A DNA stretch of 64,000 nt from Stieleria neptunia (GTDB lineage: Bacteria > Planctomycetota > Planctomycetia > Pirellulales > Pirellulaceae): the NCBI RefSeq assembly GCF_007754155.1, contig NZ_CP037423.1:7064938-7128937 (forward strand), in the 5' to 3' direction. This document shows, one piece after another, positions 36,584 to 45,028 of this stretch. The notes beneath the pieces were generated by a model that did not search any database, was not told where the DNA came from, and saw nothing but the letters and a program-made list of their open reading frames with translations. Position numbers and translations under genes: made by a program. Position 1 is the first letter of the stretch, and the number at the start of each line of letters is the position of its first letter.

Positions 36584-37054
36584 ACGCCGTGAATCAAGGC
36601 GACAGATTTCACAGCGACACCAATGAGTTCTGATTCTGGCGGGAGAGTGTGGCGGTGAATCTCTCTCATCATCGTCGTCCCCCCTCCTGAGTCGCCTTGC
36701 GGCACTCGGTCACCACCGCTTCATTGCCGGTCCCGCAACGCGGCCGGCGAGGTTTCTCGATGCGTTCGTCGCAGGAACGTGCCGAATCTTGCTGCCAATT
36801 GACTGGTCCGGGGTTTACTTATTCTGCCAGGTTTGCCTCGTCCGATTTCAAGAGCGAGGGACCGCGCGATGACCAAGGTGGCCCTGAATGCCCTCGCCGC
36901 ACGCTTAGGGTGCCGAACGGGCGCAGCGGTTTCTCGTCTCCATGCTCTTGCCAATCCTGCCATTGTGGGGCAGCGGCAACACCCCTAGTCTTTGTTGCGG
37001 CATGCCGGTCAATCGGCGTCAATCAATCGGCCGCTCAATTCTTGGGAGAGAACA
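36584..37054. other. Gene-free stretch, nothing firm
   Basis: Overlapping open frames on both strands lack starts and family resemblance. A strong GGGAGAG ribosome binding site for the next gene lies at its 3' end. Confidence 0.4.
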
Positions 37055-37735
37055 GTGAAAGACGATGCGATACGGATTCTTCGCCTTTTCTTGGCTGTCC
37101 TTGCGGTGATCACTTCCGCATCGATTCTGCAGGCCGACACCGATCGTGCCGCAAACACCGTCTCCGGCAGCGTGGCGGATATCAACCACACAACGCACGT
37201 GATGGGCCGAGCATTCAGGGTCCAATTTAAAGAGATCAAGTACGGCGGAAAACTGAAGAGCGTCGAGGTTCTCGATGATTCGTCCGTGCAAACCATCGTT
37301 CAAGTTCGATTGAGCGACGTCAAACTGATGATCAATCGCACAAACGTGCAGGGTTCACGCCAGCACGCATCGTGCGGACCGATTGAAATGAAACTCGGTA
37401 CGATTCGCGATCTCGTGGTTGAGTTTGAAGTCAAACGCAACAAGGACGCGGACCTCACCTTGGTCGACTCCAAACTGAAGCTGGATTCCGACAACCTGCA
37501 AATCGGGTCACCGCGTTGGGTCCAAGCTCAAGGAATCGGCATGAACAACAGCAACGTTGCCAATGGGCTACGCAGCGGACTGAACTCCAATCTTCCGCTG
37601 CTCAAACGATTGCTGTCGGCTGAACTTCCCAATGTGTTTCGCCAAATCGAAGATCAGATCGAGGGAAAAGTCGGTGCCATAGAAAAAGTCAGTGCCATTG
37701 AAGTCGTGAACGTCGCCGAGCTGTCGACTCCCTAG
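37055..37735 (+). CDS. Secreted hypothetical protein
   Basis: About 226 residues starting at GTG 37055, which has GGGAGAG 5 nt upstream. A signal peptide (DDAIRILRLFLAVLAVITSA) ends near LQA|DT. The mature part has long beta strands (FRVQFKEIKYGGKLKSVEVL, TIVQVRLSDVKLMINRTNV) and a helical C-terminus (LPLLKRLLSAELPNVFRQIE). A periplasmic or surface protein of unknown function is likely. Confidence 0.72.
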   Translation: MKDDAIRILRLFLAVLAVITSASILQADTDRAANTVSGSVADINHTTHVMGRAFRVQFKEIKYGGKLKSVEVLDDSSVQTIVQVRLSDVKLMINRTNVQGSRQHASCGPIEMKLGTIRDLVVEFEVKRNKDADLTLVDSKLKLDSDNLQIGSPRWVQAQGIGMNNSNVANGLRSGLNSNLPLLKRLLSAELPNVFRQIEDQIEGKVGAIEKVSAIEVVNVAELSTP

Positions 37736-37790
37736 CGTCGACGCCGAGAATGATTTTTACTTGCGCATGACGAGGGACGATTTAAACCGT

Positions 37791-38132
37791 TCAATCGTCC
37801 GTGCCAACATCGCCGCCGTAGTCTGCGAAGATCGTTTTCACATGGGCCGCCAAGGTGTCGACGAACGCCGGATCATCGGGCGACAGTGGCGTGTTCCGAT
37901 CAAGCTGTCCGTTCCGAGCAGCAAGCACGATTGCGGCCAACACGTGCTCCACATCGACGGGCAGATTCGTCGGTTCTTCCAGCTTGAGTGCCAAGTCGAT
38001 TAGCACCTCTGCGACGGACGGGTCGACGGTCGCTTGCCCCGATGCGGTGACAGAGATCCCCGGTACGATCTGATGTTGGTTGGACGCCACGATTGCTGAA
38101 TCCGATTTTTCTGCCGACCCTTTTTCTGTCAT
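37791..38132 (-). CDS. Small hypothetical protein
   Basis: A 113-residue acidic protein with a disordered N-terminus and a helical core: VAEVLIDLALKLEEPTNLPV, then EHVLAAIVLAARNGQLDRNT and DTLAAHVKTIFADYG. It starts 20 bp after the preceding secreted-protein gene on the same strand, so the two are likely co-transcribed. No family recognised. Confidence 0.65.
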   Translation of the reverse strand: MTEKGSAEKSDSAIVASNQHQIVPGISVTASGQATVDPSVAEVLIDLALKLEEPTNLPVDVEHVLAAIVLAARNGQLDRNTPLSPDDPAFVDTLAAHVKTIFADYGGDVGTDD

Positions 38133-38152
38133 CTTTCAGGTGCTGTCGTCCC

Positions 38153-39001
38153 TTACCGTTCGAACTCGGGTTTGGGGCGTCGTTCCACCGCCCCCCAGAA
38201 ATGCGGTTTCCCGTTCTCGCCCAAAGCGCCGTCCGGGGAATTCCAAGTCTTGCCGTCGGGCAGATCGACCTGGATTTGGTAATCGCTGAATGGTGCGAGC
38301 GCATAGTACCAAGCACGTTCGTCATCCACCTGTCGTGCTTCGACGGCAACCAGCAGTTCCGTGTCGGTTCCCTGACAGAAGCCGAAGATCGCGCCGTATT
38401 GGATCCCCGAATCGATGTCGGTGTACTCGTAAAACGGCTTCGGAACGGAGCGCAGTTCCCAGTTCTGTCCTTGCGACGTCGTCGTCTTGACGCCCAATCG
38501 GCGGGGGAACTGCCTGGCTTGAAGCTTCACCCGTCGAATGTCTGAATCGGGGGCGGGAAGGTTGTCCGCGCGATTCCACTGTAGCCCGGCATCCGGACAG
38601 TCCCATGTCGGATGCCCCGCAGCTTCGCGGCGGATCGGCCCGCTGTGGAACGAATGAAATTCTTCCATCACGTTTCGCATCCGCCCTTGAGACCAGGCAA
38701 AGAAGACGCCGATCGCGGCCGGGCGCTCCGAAGCAGGAGCGGTCCAGAGAAAGACCGCACCGATATCGTCGCCGCGGACCGATTGGGTGTGCCGAAAGAT
38801 CGCCTGTTCGTGAAGCTTGAATGGTTTGTCTGGCGCACTCGGGTTAAATAGGCGTTGCCGCTTGGCAACCTCTTCGGCAACGTCAAGCCAGTGGCTGGTC
38901 GTCTTGCGGTTGCTGTCATCGGCGGTCTCTTCGGAGTGCAAGGCCGAAGATCCAGCAGTCAAAACAGCGACAACAACGAGGCAGGCGATTCGTCGATCCA
39001 T
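38153..39001 (-). CDS. Secreted hypothetical protein
   Basis: About 282 residues from ATG 39001 with a signal peptide (RRIACLVVVAVLTAGSSALH). The mature part is rich in aromatic and beta segments: AIGVFFAWSQGRMRNVMEEF, QYGAIFGFCQGTDTELLVAV, AWYYALAPFSDYQIQVDLP. Such Trp/Phe-rich secreted domains are common among planctomycete orphans. It lies downstream of the RND pump operon on the same strand (150-bp gap), but no functional link is shown. Confidence 0.7.
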   Translation of the reverse strand: MDRRIACLVVVAVLTAGSSALHSEETADDSNRKTTSHWLDVAEEVAKRQRLFNPSAPDKPFKLHEQAIFRHTQSVRGDDIGAVFLWTAPASERPAAIGVFFAWSQGRMRNVMEEFHSFHSGPIRREAAGHPTWDCPDAGLQWNRADNLPAPDSDIRRVKLQARQFPRRLGVKTTTSQGQNWELRSVPKPFYEYTDIDSGIQYGAIFGFCQGTDTELLVAVEARQVDDERAWYYALAPFSDYQIQVDLPDGKTWNSPDGALGENGKPHFWGAVERRPKPEFER

Positions 39002-39150
39002 GATTCTGCGAGTGATTGAGAGAAGAGAAACCATTGCCGAAAGGAACCGCCAATTCTGACGGATTGTCTAGAGTTTGCAAGTCAATTCGCCGCAAAATCC
39101 ATTTCAACCGCGCGTTGCATGCTCGAGATCACTTGGCGTTCGCGACGTCA

Positions 39151-42100
39151 TCACCGCCCCGTCGAGAGCGCCTGCCGTGCCCGTTGGAGCAACAGGTAGC
39201 AGGCCGGGATGTAGATCAGAGCGATCAGTGTCGCCCCCAACACGCCGCCGGCGATGACCACTGCCAGCGGAGGCCAGAAGTCGCCGCCGGCGATGATCAG
39301 GGGCAGGAATCCTCCGGTTGTCGTCAAGGTTGTGGAAAGGATGTGACGGGTGCTCGCGGTTACTTCGTCGACGATCGCGTCGATGTTGCCCCGCGATGCA
39401 ATCGGGTTCGCCCGGATCGCGGCCAGGACCACGATGTTGTCATTGAGCGCCACGCCGACCAAACCGAGTGTGCCCAGAATCGTGTTGAAACTGATCGGAA
39501 ACCCGAATCCCCAGGTGGACAGCAAACCGAGTCCGATCGACAGCAACGCAACGGTGCCCAAGAGGGCGGCGAGCACGACGCTGCGAAAGACCAGGATGAG
39601 CGTTGCGATCGTCAACGTGACCAGCACCGGTACGTATGTCCGTAGGTTTCCGATGGCCCCCGCCTCTTCCTCGGAATCGCCGCCGATCTCGATTCGGTAC
39701 CCGGGCGGCAGCTCGAATCCAGTCTCGCCGAGAGCCCGGAGCACCTGACGAGTCACTTCGATCGGCAACGCATCATTGGTGACGTAGCCACGAATCGTAT
39801 TGCAACGAATTCCGTCTTTGCGGCCGATGCCGCCGGTCTCGGGACGCAATTCAAGCCGGCCGAGCGACGACATCGGGATCCACCTGTCGGACGATGGCGA
39901 CACCAGGCTGACCGACCGGATGGCGTCGACATCGCGTCGTCTGACCCGCGGATACCGCACCCGCACGGGCATTTCTTCGACGCCTTCGAGCACCGATCCG
40001 CCGACCGATCCCTCCAAATTCGCCTGCAACTGATCGGCAACATCGGCCAGCGCCAGGCCGGCCAATCGGGCAGCGTTTTCGTCCGTGTTCATCCACAATT
40101 TTGGCGTGCCGCGAGGCATCGTGACCCGCGTATGCAGCACGCTGGGATGCTCTTGCATCGCCAGCCGAACGCGCTCGCCCAGGTCCTGCAACGTCGGCAA
40201 GCTGGGGCCGTAAAGGTGGAATTGCACGGGAGCGTCAACCGGTGGACCTTGGGCGAACTGCGTGACAACGAGTTGGGCGGCCGGAAATTGAACGCCCAAC
40301 TCATGCTGCAAGCTGCGAATCAGCGGTTTGACGCTCTCCGCATCCTTCGTGGTCACGGTGGCTTGCGCGTAGTTGGCCGCGCCGTCTTGGTTCATGACCA
40401 GGTTGTAGTAGACCGAAGGCGAACTGCCGCCGACCAACCAATCCACCGTGTCGACCGCCACGTAGCGACGAAGGGCCGCATCGATCTCCATCGCGACGCG
40501 GTGAGTGTTCTCCAGCGAGGATTCAGGTGGCAACCAGACTTGGGCGCGAAACATGTTGCGATCGACTCGCGGAAAGAATTGATTCCCCAATTGTCCGGCG
40601 AGCCCAAAACCGAGAAGTGCCGGAGCAATCGCGACAATGATCGCCGGCACGGGAAAACGCATCGCCACCGTCAACGTGCGTCGATACACCAGCGTTGCCG
40701 ACGACCAACGCACACCGCCGGCATGCCAGACGGTCGGCGACCGGCAGTCTGATCTTGGCCGTCGCTGATCGAAGTCTCCGTAGCGGCCCGCCAACGCGGC
40801 GATCAAGGTCAACGCGATCACGAACGAGCAGACGATCGCCAGGATCACACTGACGCCGATCGCCCCCACGAAATCACCGATGTTTCCGGGCAGCAGCACG
40901 ATCGGGGCAAAGGCGAAAACGGTCGTCAGGGTCGATGCCAGCAGCGGTGCAAACAAGTGACGCAGCGCGTCGCGCACCGCATCACGCGACGAAAGCCCCC
41001 GCTCGCGCGCCTTGCGAATCTCGTCGACGATTACGATCGCGTTGTCGATCAACAGCCCCAACGCGATGATCATTCCGAAGATCGACATCTGATGCAGCGA
41101 CCCTCCCGTCAACAACAACAGAAACAGCGTCGCCCCGGTCACCAACGGCAGCGCCGAACCGACGATCAGCGAACTCCGCCAACCCATGAAGACCAGGATC
41201 ACGATCATGATCACGCCGGCACCGGCTAACAGGTTGACCGCCAGTCCGCGAAGTCGCTCCGCGGTGTAAACACTTTGGTTGAAAACGGTCTTCAGCGCCA
41301 GTCCGCTACCGAGTTGTCGGCGATACCCGTCAATGATTTCCGACGCTTGATCGTTCCACCGGTCCACGCGGGTGCCCGGCACCATTCGGGCGGCCACAAA
41401 GACCGCGCGGTCGCCATCGGCAAGGGCAATTTCCCGTGGCGGTTGCTGCCACCCGCGTTCGACCTGCGCAACGTCCGACAGGCGGACGACTGAACCTCGT
41501 TCGCCTTCAGCGAGAGGAATGGACTCGATTCGTGCCACCGAATCGAAGGCACCGCTGACCTCCAGCGAAAGGTTCCGGTGATCGCTACGCAACAGTCCGG
41601 CCGGTTGTTTGGAATCGGCCGAGGCCAGCGTTTGAGCGACCTCGGCGGCCGAAAAGCCGAGGGCGGCAAGCTCGTTGATGTCCACATCGACGGTGATTTC
41701 TTCATCCGGATCGCCGTAAAGTCGCACGATCTCGGTGCCGGGCAACGTCCGCAGCCGGTCCGCAAGCTCTTCGGCCCGTCGCTTCAGAATGCCGAGCTGC
41801 GGAGGCGCCTGAGCATCCCAGACCAGCGCGGTGATCAGCGTGAACGCAACCGCCCCGCGTTGATCATCCAAAACGGGCCGGAGCGCACCGGCGGGCAACG
41901 GCGTGTCGGAAAGCTTGTCACGGATTTTGCTAAAAACTTTCGAGTTGTTGTCGGCATCGATTCGATCGACCAGCTCAATGGCGATGGTCGCGATCCCGGC
42001 GCGAGAATTGGACTCCAGCTTCTTGATTTCAGGAACCTCCTGAAGCGACTCCTCGATGCGTTCGGTGACCAGCGATTCCACACGCTGCGGACTGGCCCCC

Positions 42101-42249
42101 GGAAAGCGGGCGATGACGAGTGGATTTCGATTCGTCAGCCGCGGGTCTTCCAGTCTCGGCAGGGCGTTGAGCGCCGAAAGGCCCGCGACCAGGACGACGA
42201 CGACAGAAATCCAAAGCAGATAGCCGTTTCGAAAAAAGATCATGCCCAT
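39151..42249 (-). CDS. RND-family efflux transporter permease
   Basis: About 1032 residues. The ATG at 42249 overlaps the adaptor stop codon (TGATG), so this start is preferred. The frame upstream only reads through the adaptor's tandem repeat. The permease has the twelve-helix RND plan with two large periplasmic loops: YLLWISVVVVLVAGLSALNA (first helix), VIMIVILVFMGWRSSLIVGS, MIIALGLLIDNAIVIVDEI with the helix-4 aspartate region, and near the end TLGLVGVALNDNIVVLAAI. It uses the proton gradient and works with the adjacent adaptor, and presumably an outer-membrane channel elsewhere. Substrate unknown; HxlR regulation suggests drugs or reactive compounds. Confidence 0.93.
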   Translation of the reverse strand: MGMIFFRNGYLLWISVVVVLVAGLSALNALPRLEDPRLTNRNPLVIARFPGASPQRVESLVTERIEESLQEVPEIKKLESNSRAGIATIAIELVDRIDADNNSKVFSKIRDKLSDTPLPAGALRPVLDDQRGAVAFTLITALVWDAQAPPQLGILKRRAEELADRLRTLPGTEIVRLYGDPDEEITVDVDINELAALGFSAAEVAQTLASADSKQPAGLLRSDHRNLSLEVSGAFDSVARIESIPLAEGERGSVVRLSDVAQVERGWQQPPREIALADGDRAVFVAARMVPGTRVDRWNDQASEIIDGYRRQLGSGLALKTVFNQSVYTAERLRGLAVNLLAGAGVIMIVILVFMGWRSSLIVGSALPLVTGATLFLLLLTGGSLHQMSIFGMIIALGLLIDNAIVIVDEIRKARERGLSSRDAVRDALRHLFAPLLASTLTTVFAFAPIVLLPGNIGDFVGAIGVSVILAIVCSFVIALTLIAALAGRYGDFDQRRPRSDCRSPTVWHAGGVRWSSATLVYRRTLTVAMRFPVPAIIVAIAPALLGFGLAGQLGNQFFPRVDRNMFRAQVWLPPESSLENTHRVAMEIDAALRRYVAVDTVDWLVGGSSPSVYYNLVMNQDGAANYAQATVTTKDAESVKPLIRSLQHELGVQFPAAQLVVTQFAQGPPVDAPVQFHLYGPSLPTLQDLGERVRLAMQEHPSVLHTRVTMPRGTPKLWMNTDENAARLAGLALADVADQLQANLEGSVGGSVLEGVEEMPVRVRYPRVRRRDVDAIRSVSLVSPSSDRWIPMSSLGRLELRPETGGIGRKDGIRCNTIRGYVTNDALPIEVTRQVLRALGETGFELPPGYRIEIGGDSEEEAGAIGNLRTYVPVLVTLTIATLILVFRSVVLAALLGTVALLSIGLGLLSTWGFGFPISFNTILGTLGLVGVALNDNIVVLAAIRANPIASRGNIDAIVDEVTASTRHILSTTLTTTGGFLPLIIAGGDFWPPLAVVIAGGVLGATLIALIYIPACYLLLQRARQALSTGR

Positions 42250-43817
42250 CACTGGCTCTCCCGCAATGCGAGTCGCCGATCGCGCCACGCCGGGCGGACA
42301 GACTGTCCCGCGACCAGGCGGTGAACACCGGAGGCGACGATCTGATCGCCGGCACCGATCGCGCCCCGAACAAAGACCCGGTCGGCGGTCGTGTGCAAAA
42401 CCTCCACGTCGCGACGCTCGACACGGTGCTGGACGCGATCGACCACGGATGCCGCTGGGGACAGTGCCGCTGGGGACAATGCCGCCGGGGACAGTGCCGC
42501 CGGGGACAGTGCCGCCGGGGACAGTGCCGCCGGGGACAGTGCCGCCGGGGACAGTGCCGCCGGGGACAGTGCCGCTGGGGACAGTGCGAAGACCGACCAA
42601 AGCCCACGGCTTCCCTCGGTCAGGGACTCGATGGGAATCCAGACACCTTCGCGACGCGTGATCTGAGCGATCTGAACCGTGGCGAGGTCGCCACTTCGGA
42701 CCGCCAGACGGGGGCTGTCGTGTTCGTCGACCAGAGACAGCAAGATGTCAACCGTTCGTGTCGTGTCGGCGAGGTCGCTACGAATCGCTTTGATCACGGC
42801 AAGGTGAGTCTCGTTATGAATCGTCACCGGCAAACGTTCGCCGACCGCGAGGCTTGCGGCGGTAGCTGAGTCGACGCCGACTCGGATCTCGGGACAAGAC
42901 ATTTCCAACAGTCGTAGAATGGATTGGCCCGGCGCGACCACACGCCCCTCGTCGACAAATCGCTCTGCCACCGTCCCCGCAAAGGGCGCGAAGAGCTGAG
43001 ACTTCCGAATTTCGACATCGATGCTGTAACGCTCCGCCTCGATCTGTCTGACAACGGCACGCTGTGTCATCACCTGCTCGGCGCGCGTTCCGTTCTCCAA
43101 CTCCTCCAACAACGCCGTTGCCGCGTTGAGTGCCGATTGAGTCGCCTGGGCGGCGTACAGCGCCGATTCGTACTCCTCCGTGCTGGTCGCCATGCGGGGC
43201 AGCAGCCGACTTTGTCGATCGCGCTGCAGTGTCACGCGTTTCAATTCCGCCCCCAGACGGCTGACTTCGGCCCGCTGCGCCTCGATGGCTTCTGGCCGCG
43301 GTCCGGCGATCATTTCTTCCAGCGTCGCGCTGGCGGCCTGCAAACGAGCCGTGATTTCGTCACGCCGGGCCTTGAGCTGTTCGACGTCGAGTTCCGCCAG
43401 GGATTGCATCGCGTCAACCGTGTCGCCCTCGTCGACATTCACACGCGTAATGAGTCCCATTCGTTCAAAGCTCAACTCACTTTCACGCGCCGCCTCGACG
43501 CGACCGAGAAACGAAACCGTCTTCTCGAATCGGTCGGTGCGCTCGACCTGGATCACTTCCACCGCCATCGGAATCGGCTCCGCCGTCGACACGTCCCTTG
43601 CCGGCGAGATGGTGGAGCGCGCGAGGGTCAGTGCGGCAGTGGATCCGGCGAACAAGATCGTGATTGAAATCCAGGCCGTTGGACGCCGCGATCGCAACCC
43701 GACCGACGTCGGGCGCCTCCGCTCGCGACGCCGTTGCCGATGATCCCGCGACCTTGTCGGTCCCCCATTCCCAACGGCTGTCCCGGTGTCCCGAGTCAAG
43801 CTTTCTGTCACCTGCAT
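42249..43817 (-). CDS. RND efflux periplasmic adaptor (MFP) with ALSPA repeat
   Basis: A 522-residue protein. An N-terminal transmembrane anchor (AWISITILFAGSTAALTLA) is preceded by a basic cytosolic tail. The lipoyl halves (VSFLGRVEAARESELSFERM; SQLFAPFAGTVAERFVDEGR) flank a long alpha-hairpin (residues ~135-260), followed by beta-barrel and membrane-proximal domains (GVWIPIESLTEGSRGLWSVF). There the protein carries nine copies of Ala-Leu-Ser-Pro-Ala before VERRDVEVLHTTADRVFV. This is a direct 15-bp DNA repeat and unusual for the family. First gene of the pump operon, divergent from an HxlR regulator. Confidence 0.9.
   Translation of the reverse strand: MQVTESLTRDTGTAVGNGGPTRSRDHRQRRRERRRPTSVGLRSRRPTAWISITILFAGSTAALTLARSTISPARDVSTAEPIPMAVEVIQVERTDRFEKTVSFLGRVEAARESELSFERMGLITRVNVDEGDTVDAMQSLAELDVEQLKARRDEITARLQAASATLEEMIAGPRPEAIEAQRAEVSRLGAELKRVTLQRDRQSRLLPRMATSTEEYESALYAAQATQSALNAATALLEELENGTRAEQVMTQRAVVRQIEAERYSIDVEIRKSQLFAPFAGTVAERFVDEGRVVAPGQSILRLLEMSCPEIRVGVDSATAASLAVGERLPVTIHNETHLAVIKAIRSDLADTTRTVDILLSLVDEHDSPRLAVRSGDLATVQIAQITRREGVWIPIESLTEGSRGLWSVFALSPAALSPAALSPAALSPAALSPAALSPAALSPAALSPAALSPAASVVDRVQHRVERRDVEVLHTTADRVFVRGAIGAGDQIVASGVHRLVAGQSVRPAWRDRRLALRESQ
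42457..42591. repeat. 15-bp tandem repeat, nine copies, inside adaptor gene
   Basis: Units of ggggacagtgccgcc with a few substitutions (ggggacaatgccgcc; two units end gct). The length is a multiple of three, so copy-number change would add or remove ALSPA units without frameshift. Confidence 0.95.
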
Positions 43818-43878
43818 GTTCGCTCCCAGAATGTGAAACGCGAATTCGTCCGAGCGGCGATCCTACCCTTCGCCCATC

Positions 43879-43917
43879 ACTTGCGTTTTGCAAGTCGTGC
43901 ACTTGCATTGTGCAAGT
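43879..43917. promoter_or_regulatory. Twin palindromic operator candidates for HxlR regulator
   Basis: Two 17-bp palindromes with identical arms and 5-bp spacers, acttgcgttttgcaagt (43879-43895) and acttgcattgtgcaagt (43901-43917). They are 22 bp apart, i.e. two helical turns, in the 149-bp region between the divergent pump operon and the HxlR gene. The spacing and symmetry fit cooperative binding of a dimeric winged-helix repressor. Confidence 0.75.
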
Positions 43918-43966
43918 TCATGGCGTATGGTCAAGAGAGAAACGAGTTTTTTTCGGGCAAGCGGAA

Positions 43967-44335
43967 ATGGCAAAGAAGAAAAAGAAGCAGACGGTCCATC
44001 GTCGGTCTCCCTGTCCGGTGGCGTGCACCCTCGATCTACTCGGTGACAAATGGACGTTGCTGGTGATTCGAGATTTGGTTTGTGGCAAGAGCCAATACAA
44101 AGAGTTCCTGGCGTCACCGGAGGGGATTGCCACCAACATCCTGGCCGATCGGTTGGCTCGGCTCGTCGAGCACGGGTTGGCCGAGAAATATCCGCTGCCG
44201 GAACAGCCCGGCCGCGATGTGTACCGGCTGACCCAAAAGGGCCAGTCGCTCCGACCGGTGATGATGAGCCTGGTGAAATGGGGGCTGGAGAACATCGATG
44301 GAACCGAAGCGCGGATGACCCCGAAGATCGAGTGA
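43967..44335 (+). CDS. HxlR-family winged-helix transcriptional regulator
   Basis: A 122-residue protein; ATG 43967. After a lysine-rich N-terminus comes the family signature CPVACTLDLLGDKWTLLVIR, then DLVCGKSQYKEFLASPEGI, TNILADRLARLVEHGLAEK (recognition helix) and the wing GRDVYRLTQKGQSLRPVM. HxlR proteins are dimeric regulators that often sense electrophiles or drugs through the Cys near the N-terminus, which is present here. Divergent position and the twin palindromes point to control of the RND operon and of itself. Confidence 0.92.
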   Translation: MAKKKKKQTVHRRSPCPVACTLDLLGDKWTLLVIRDLVCGKSQYKEFLASPEGIATNILADRLARLVEHGLAEKYPLPEQPGRDVYRLTQKGQSLRPVMMSLVKWGLENIDGTEARMTPKIE

Positions 44336-44469
44336 TCGGTCAACCGGGCCGACCACCGGGTTCCGTGCGATTGGCTGATGCGTACCGAACGGACTGGGCG
44401 TCATCGAGACCGCGATGCGCTGCCAGAGTTCCCAATCGCCCTCTCTGAACACTCATTGGCGAGCCGGTG

Positions 44470-45024
44470 TCACACGTTTTGCTCTGCCCGCGCAATCAAG
44501 CCGCGAGCGTTGGCCAGGTGTTGGTGAGCGCGTCGGATGCTGGCGTCCACTTCGTCGACGTATCCGTCCGCCGCGGCCGACCAGGTTCGGTTGACGTAGC
44601 GTTCGGCCGACGCGAACTCGGTCATCACGTCGGCATAGACGGCCATTCCAAATCGCTTGACCAGAGCCTGACGCGCGTCGGCGAAGTCCGAAAGCGGCTC
44701 GGCACAGCGGTCATCGATGAATTTTAATGCATCCGCTGGCGGGCACTGCGAATTCTGGCAGAGTGTTTCCACGGCGTTCGACAGACAGGCCAAGCTGTCC
44801 GTGATGACAGAATACTCCGCTTCGGTCTTGTCGTCATCACGATGCTCATCATGCTTGGCACGTCGCAACAACGCGATCCCGACAATCCCGACCGCCATCG
44901 AAACCGCGTACCAAAGCCAGGGGACCGTTGCCCATTTGTCGTCTTGCAACTCCAACTGTGACACCGAAGCGAACGCACCGCCCAGAAAGCCTAACCACAT
45001 CAGTATTTGGCCAAGTGCACGCAT
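44470..45024 (-). CDS. Small membrane protein following OPT transporter
   Basis: A 184-residue protein. Two N-terminal hydrophobic segments (LGQILMWLGFLGGAFASVSQ; LWYAVSMAVGIVGIALLRR) are followed by a soluble helical domain (ITDSLACLSNAVETLCQNSQ; ASIRRAHQHLANARGLIARA). It begins 4 bp after the OPT stop codon, so it is co-transcribed and may be an accessory subunit. No family recognised. Confidence 0.72.
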   Translation of the reverse strand: MRALGQILMWLGFLGGAFASVSQLELQDDKWATVPWLWYAVSMAVGIVGIALLRRAKHDEHRDDDKTEAEYSVITDSLACLSNAVETLCQNSQCPPADALKFIDDRCAEPLSDFADARQALVKRFGMAVYADVMTEFASAERYVNRTWSAAADGYVDEVDASIRRAHQHLANARGLIARAEQNV

Positions 45025-45028
45025 TGAA

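Noticed and set aside
36697..37230. Plus-strand 177-codon frame overlapping the secreted-protein start
   Set aside because: Cys/Arg/Ser-rich with no family; the GTG at 37055 in another frame has a strong ribosome binding site and signal peptide.
38093..38545. Plus-strand frame with regular codons
   Set aside because: Antisense to the secreted protein at 38153-39001, which has a signal peptide and better composition.
42250..42600. N-terminal extension of the RND permease with repeated TVPGG residues
   Set aside because: It is the adaptor's ALSPA repeat read in another frame; the permease ATG at 42249 overlaps the adaptor stop and matches the family start.
42321..42869. Plus-strand frame of repetitive Arg/Gly/Cys residues
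   Set aside because: Antisense reading of the 15-bp repeat and adaptor gene; no start signal or family.
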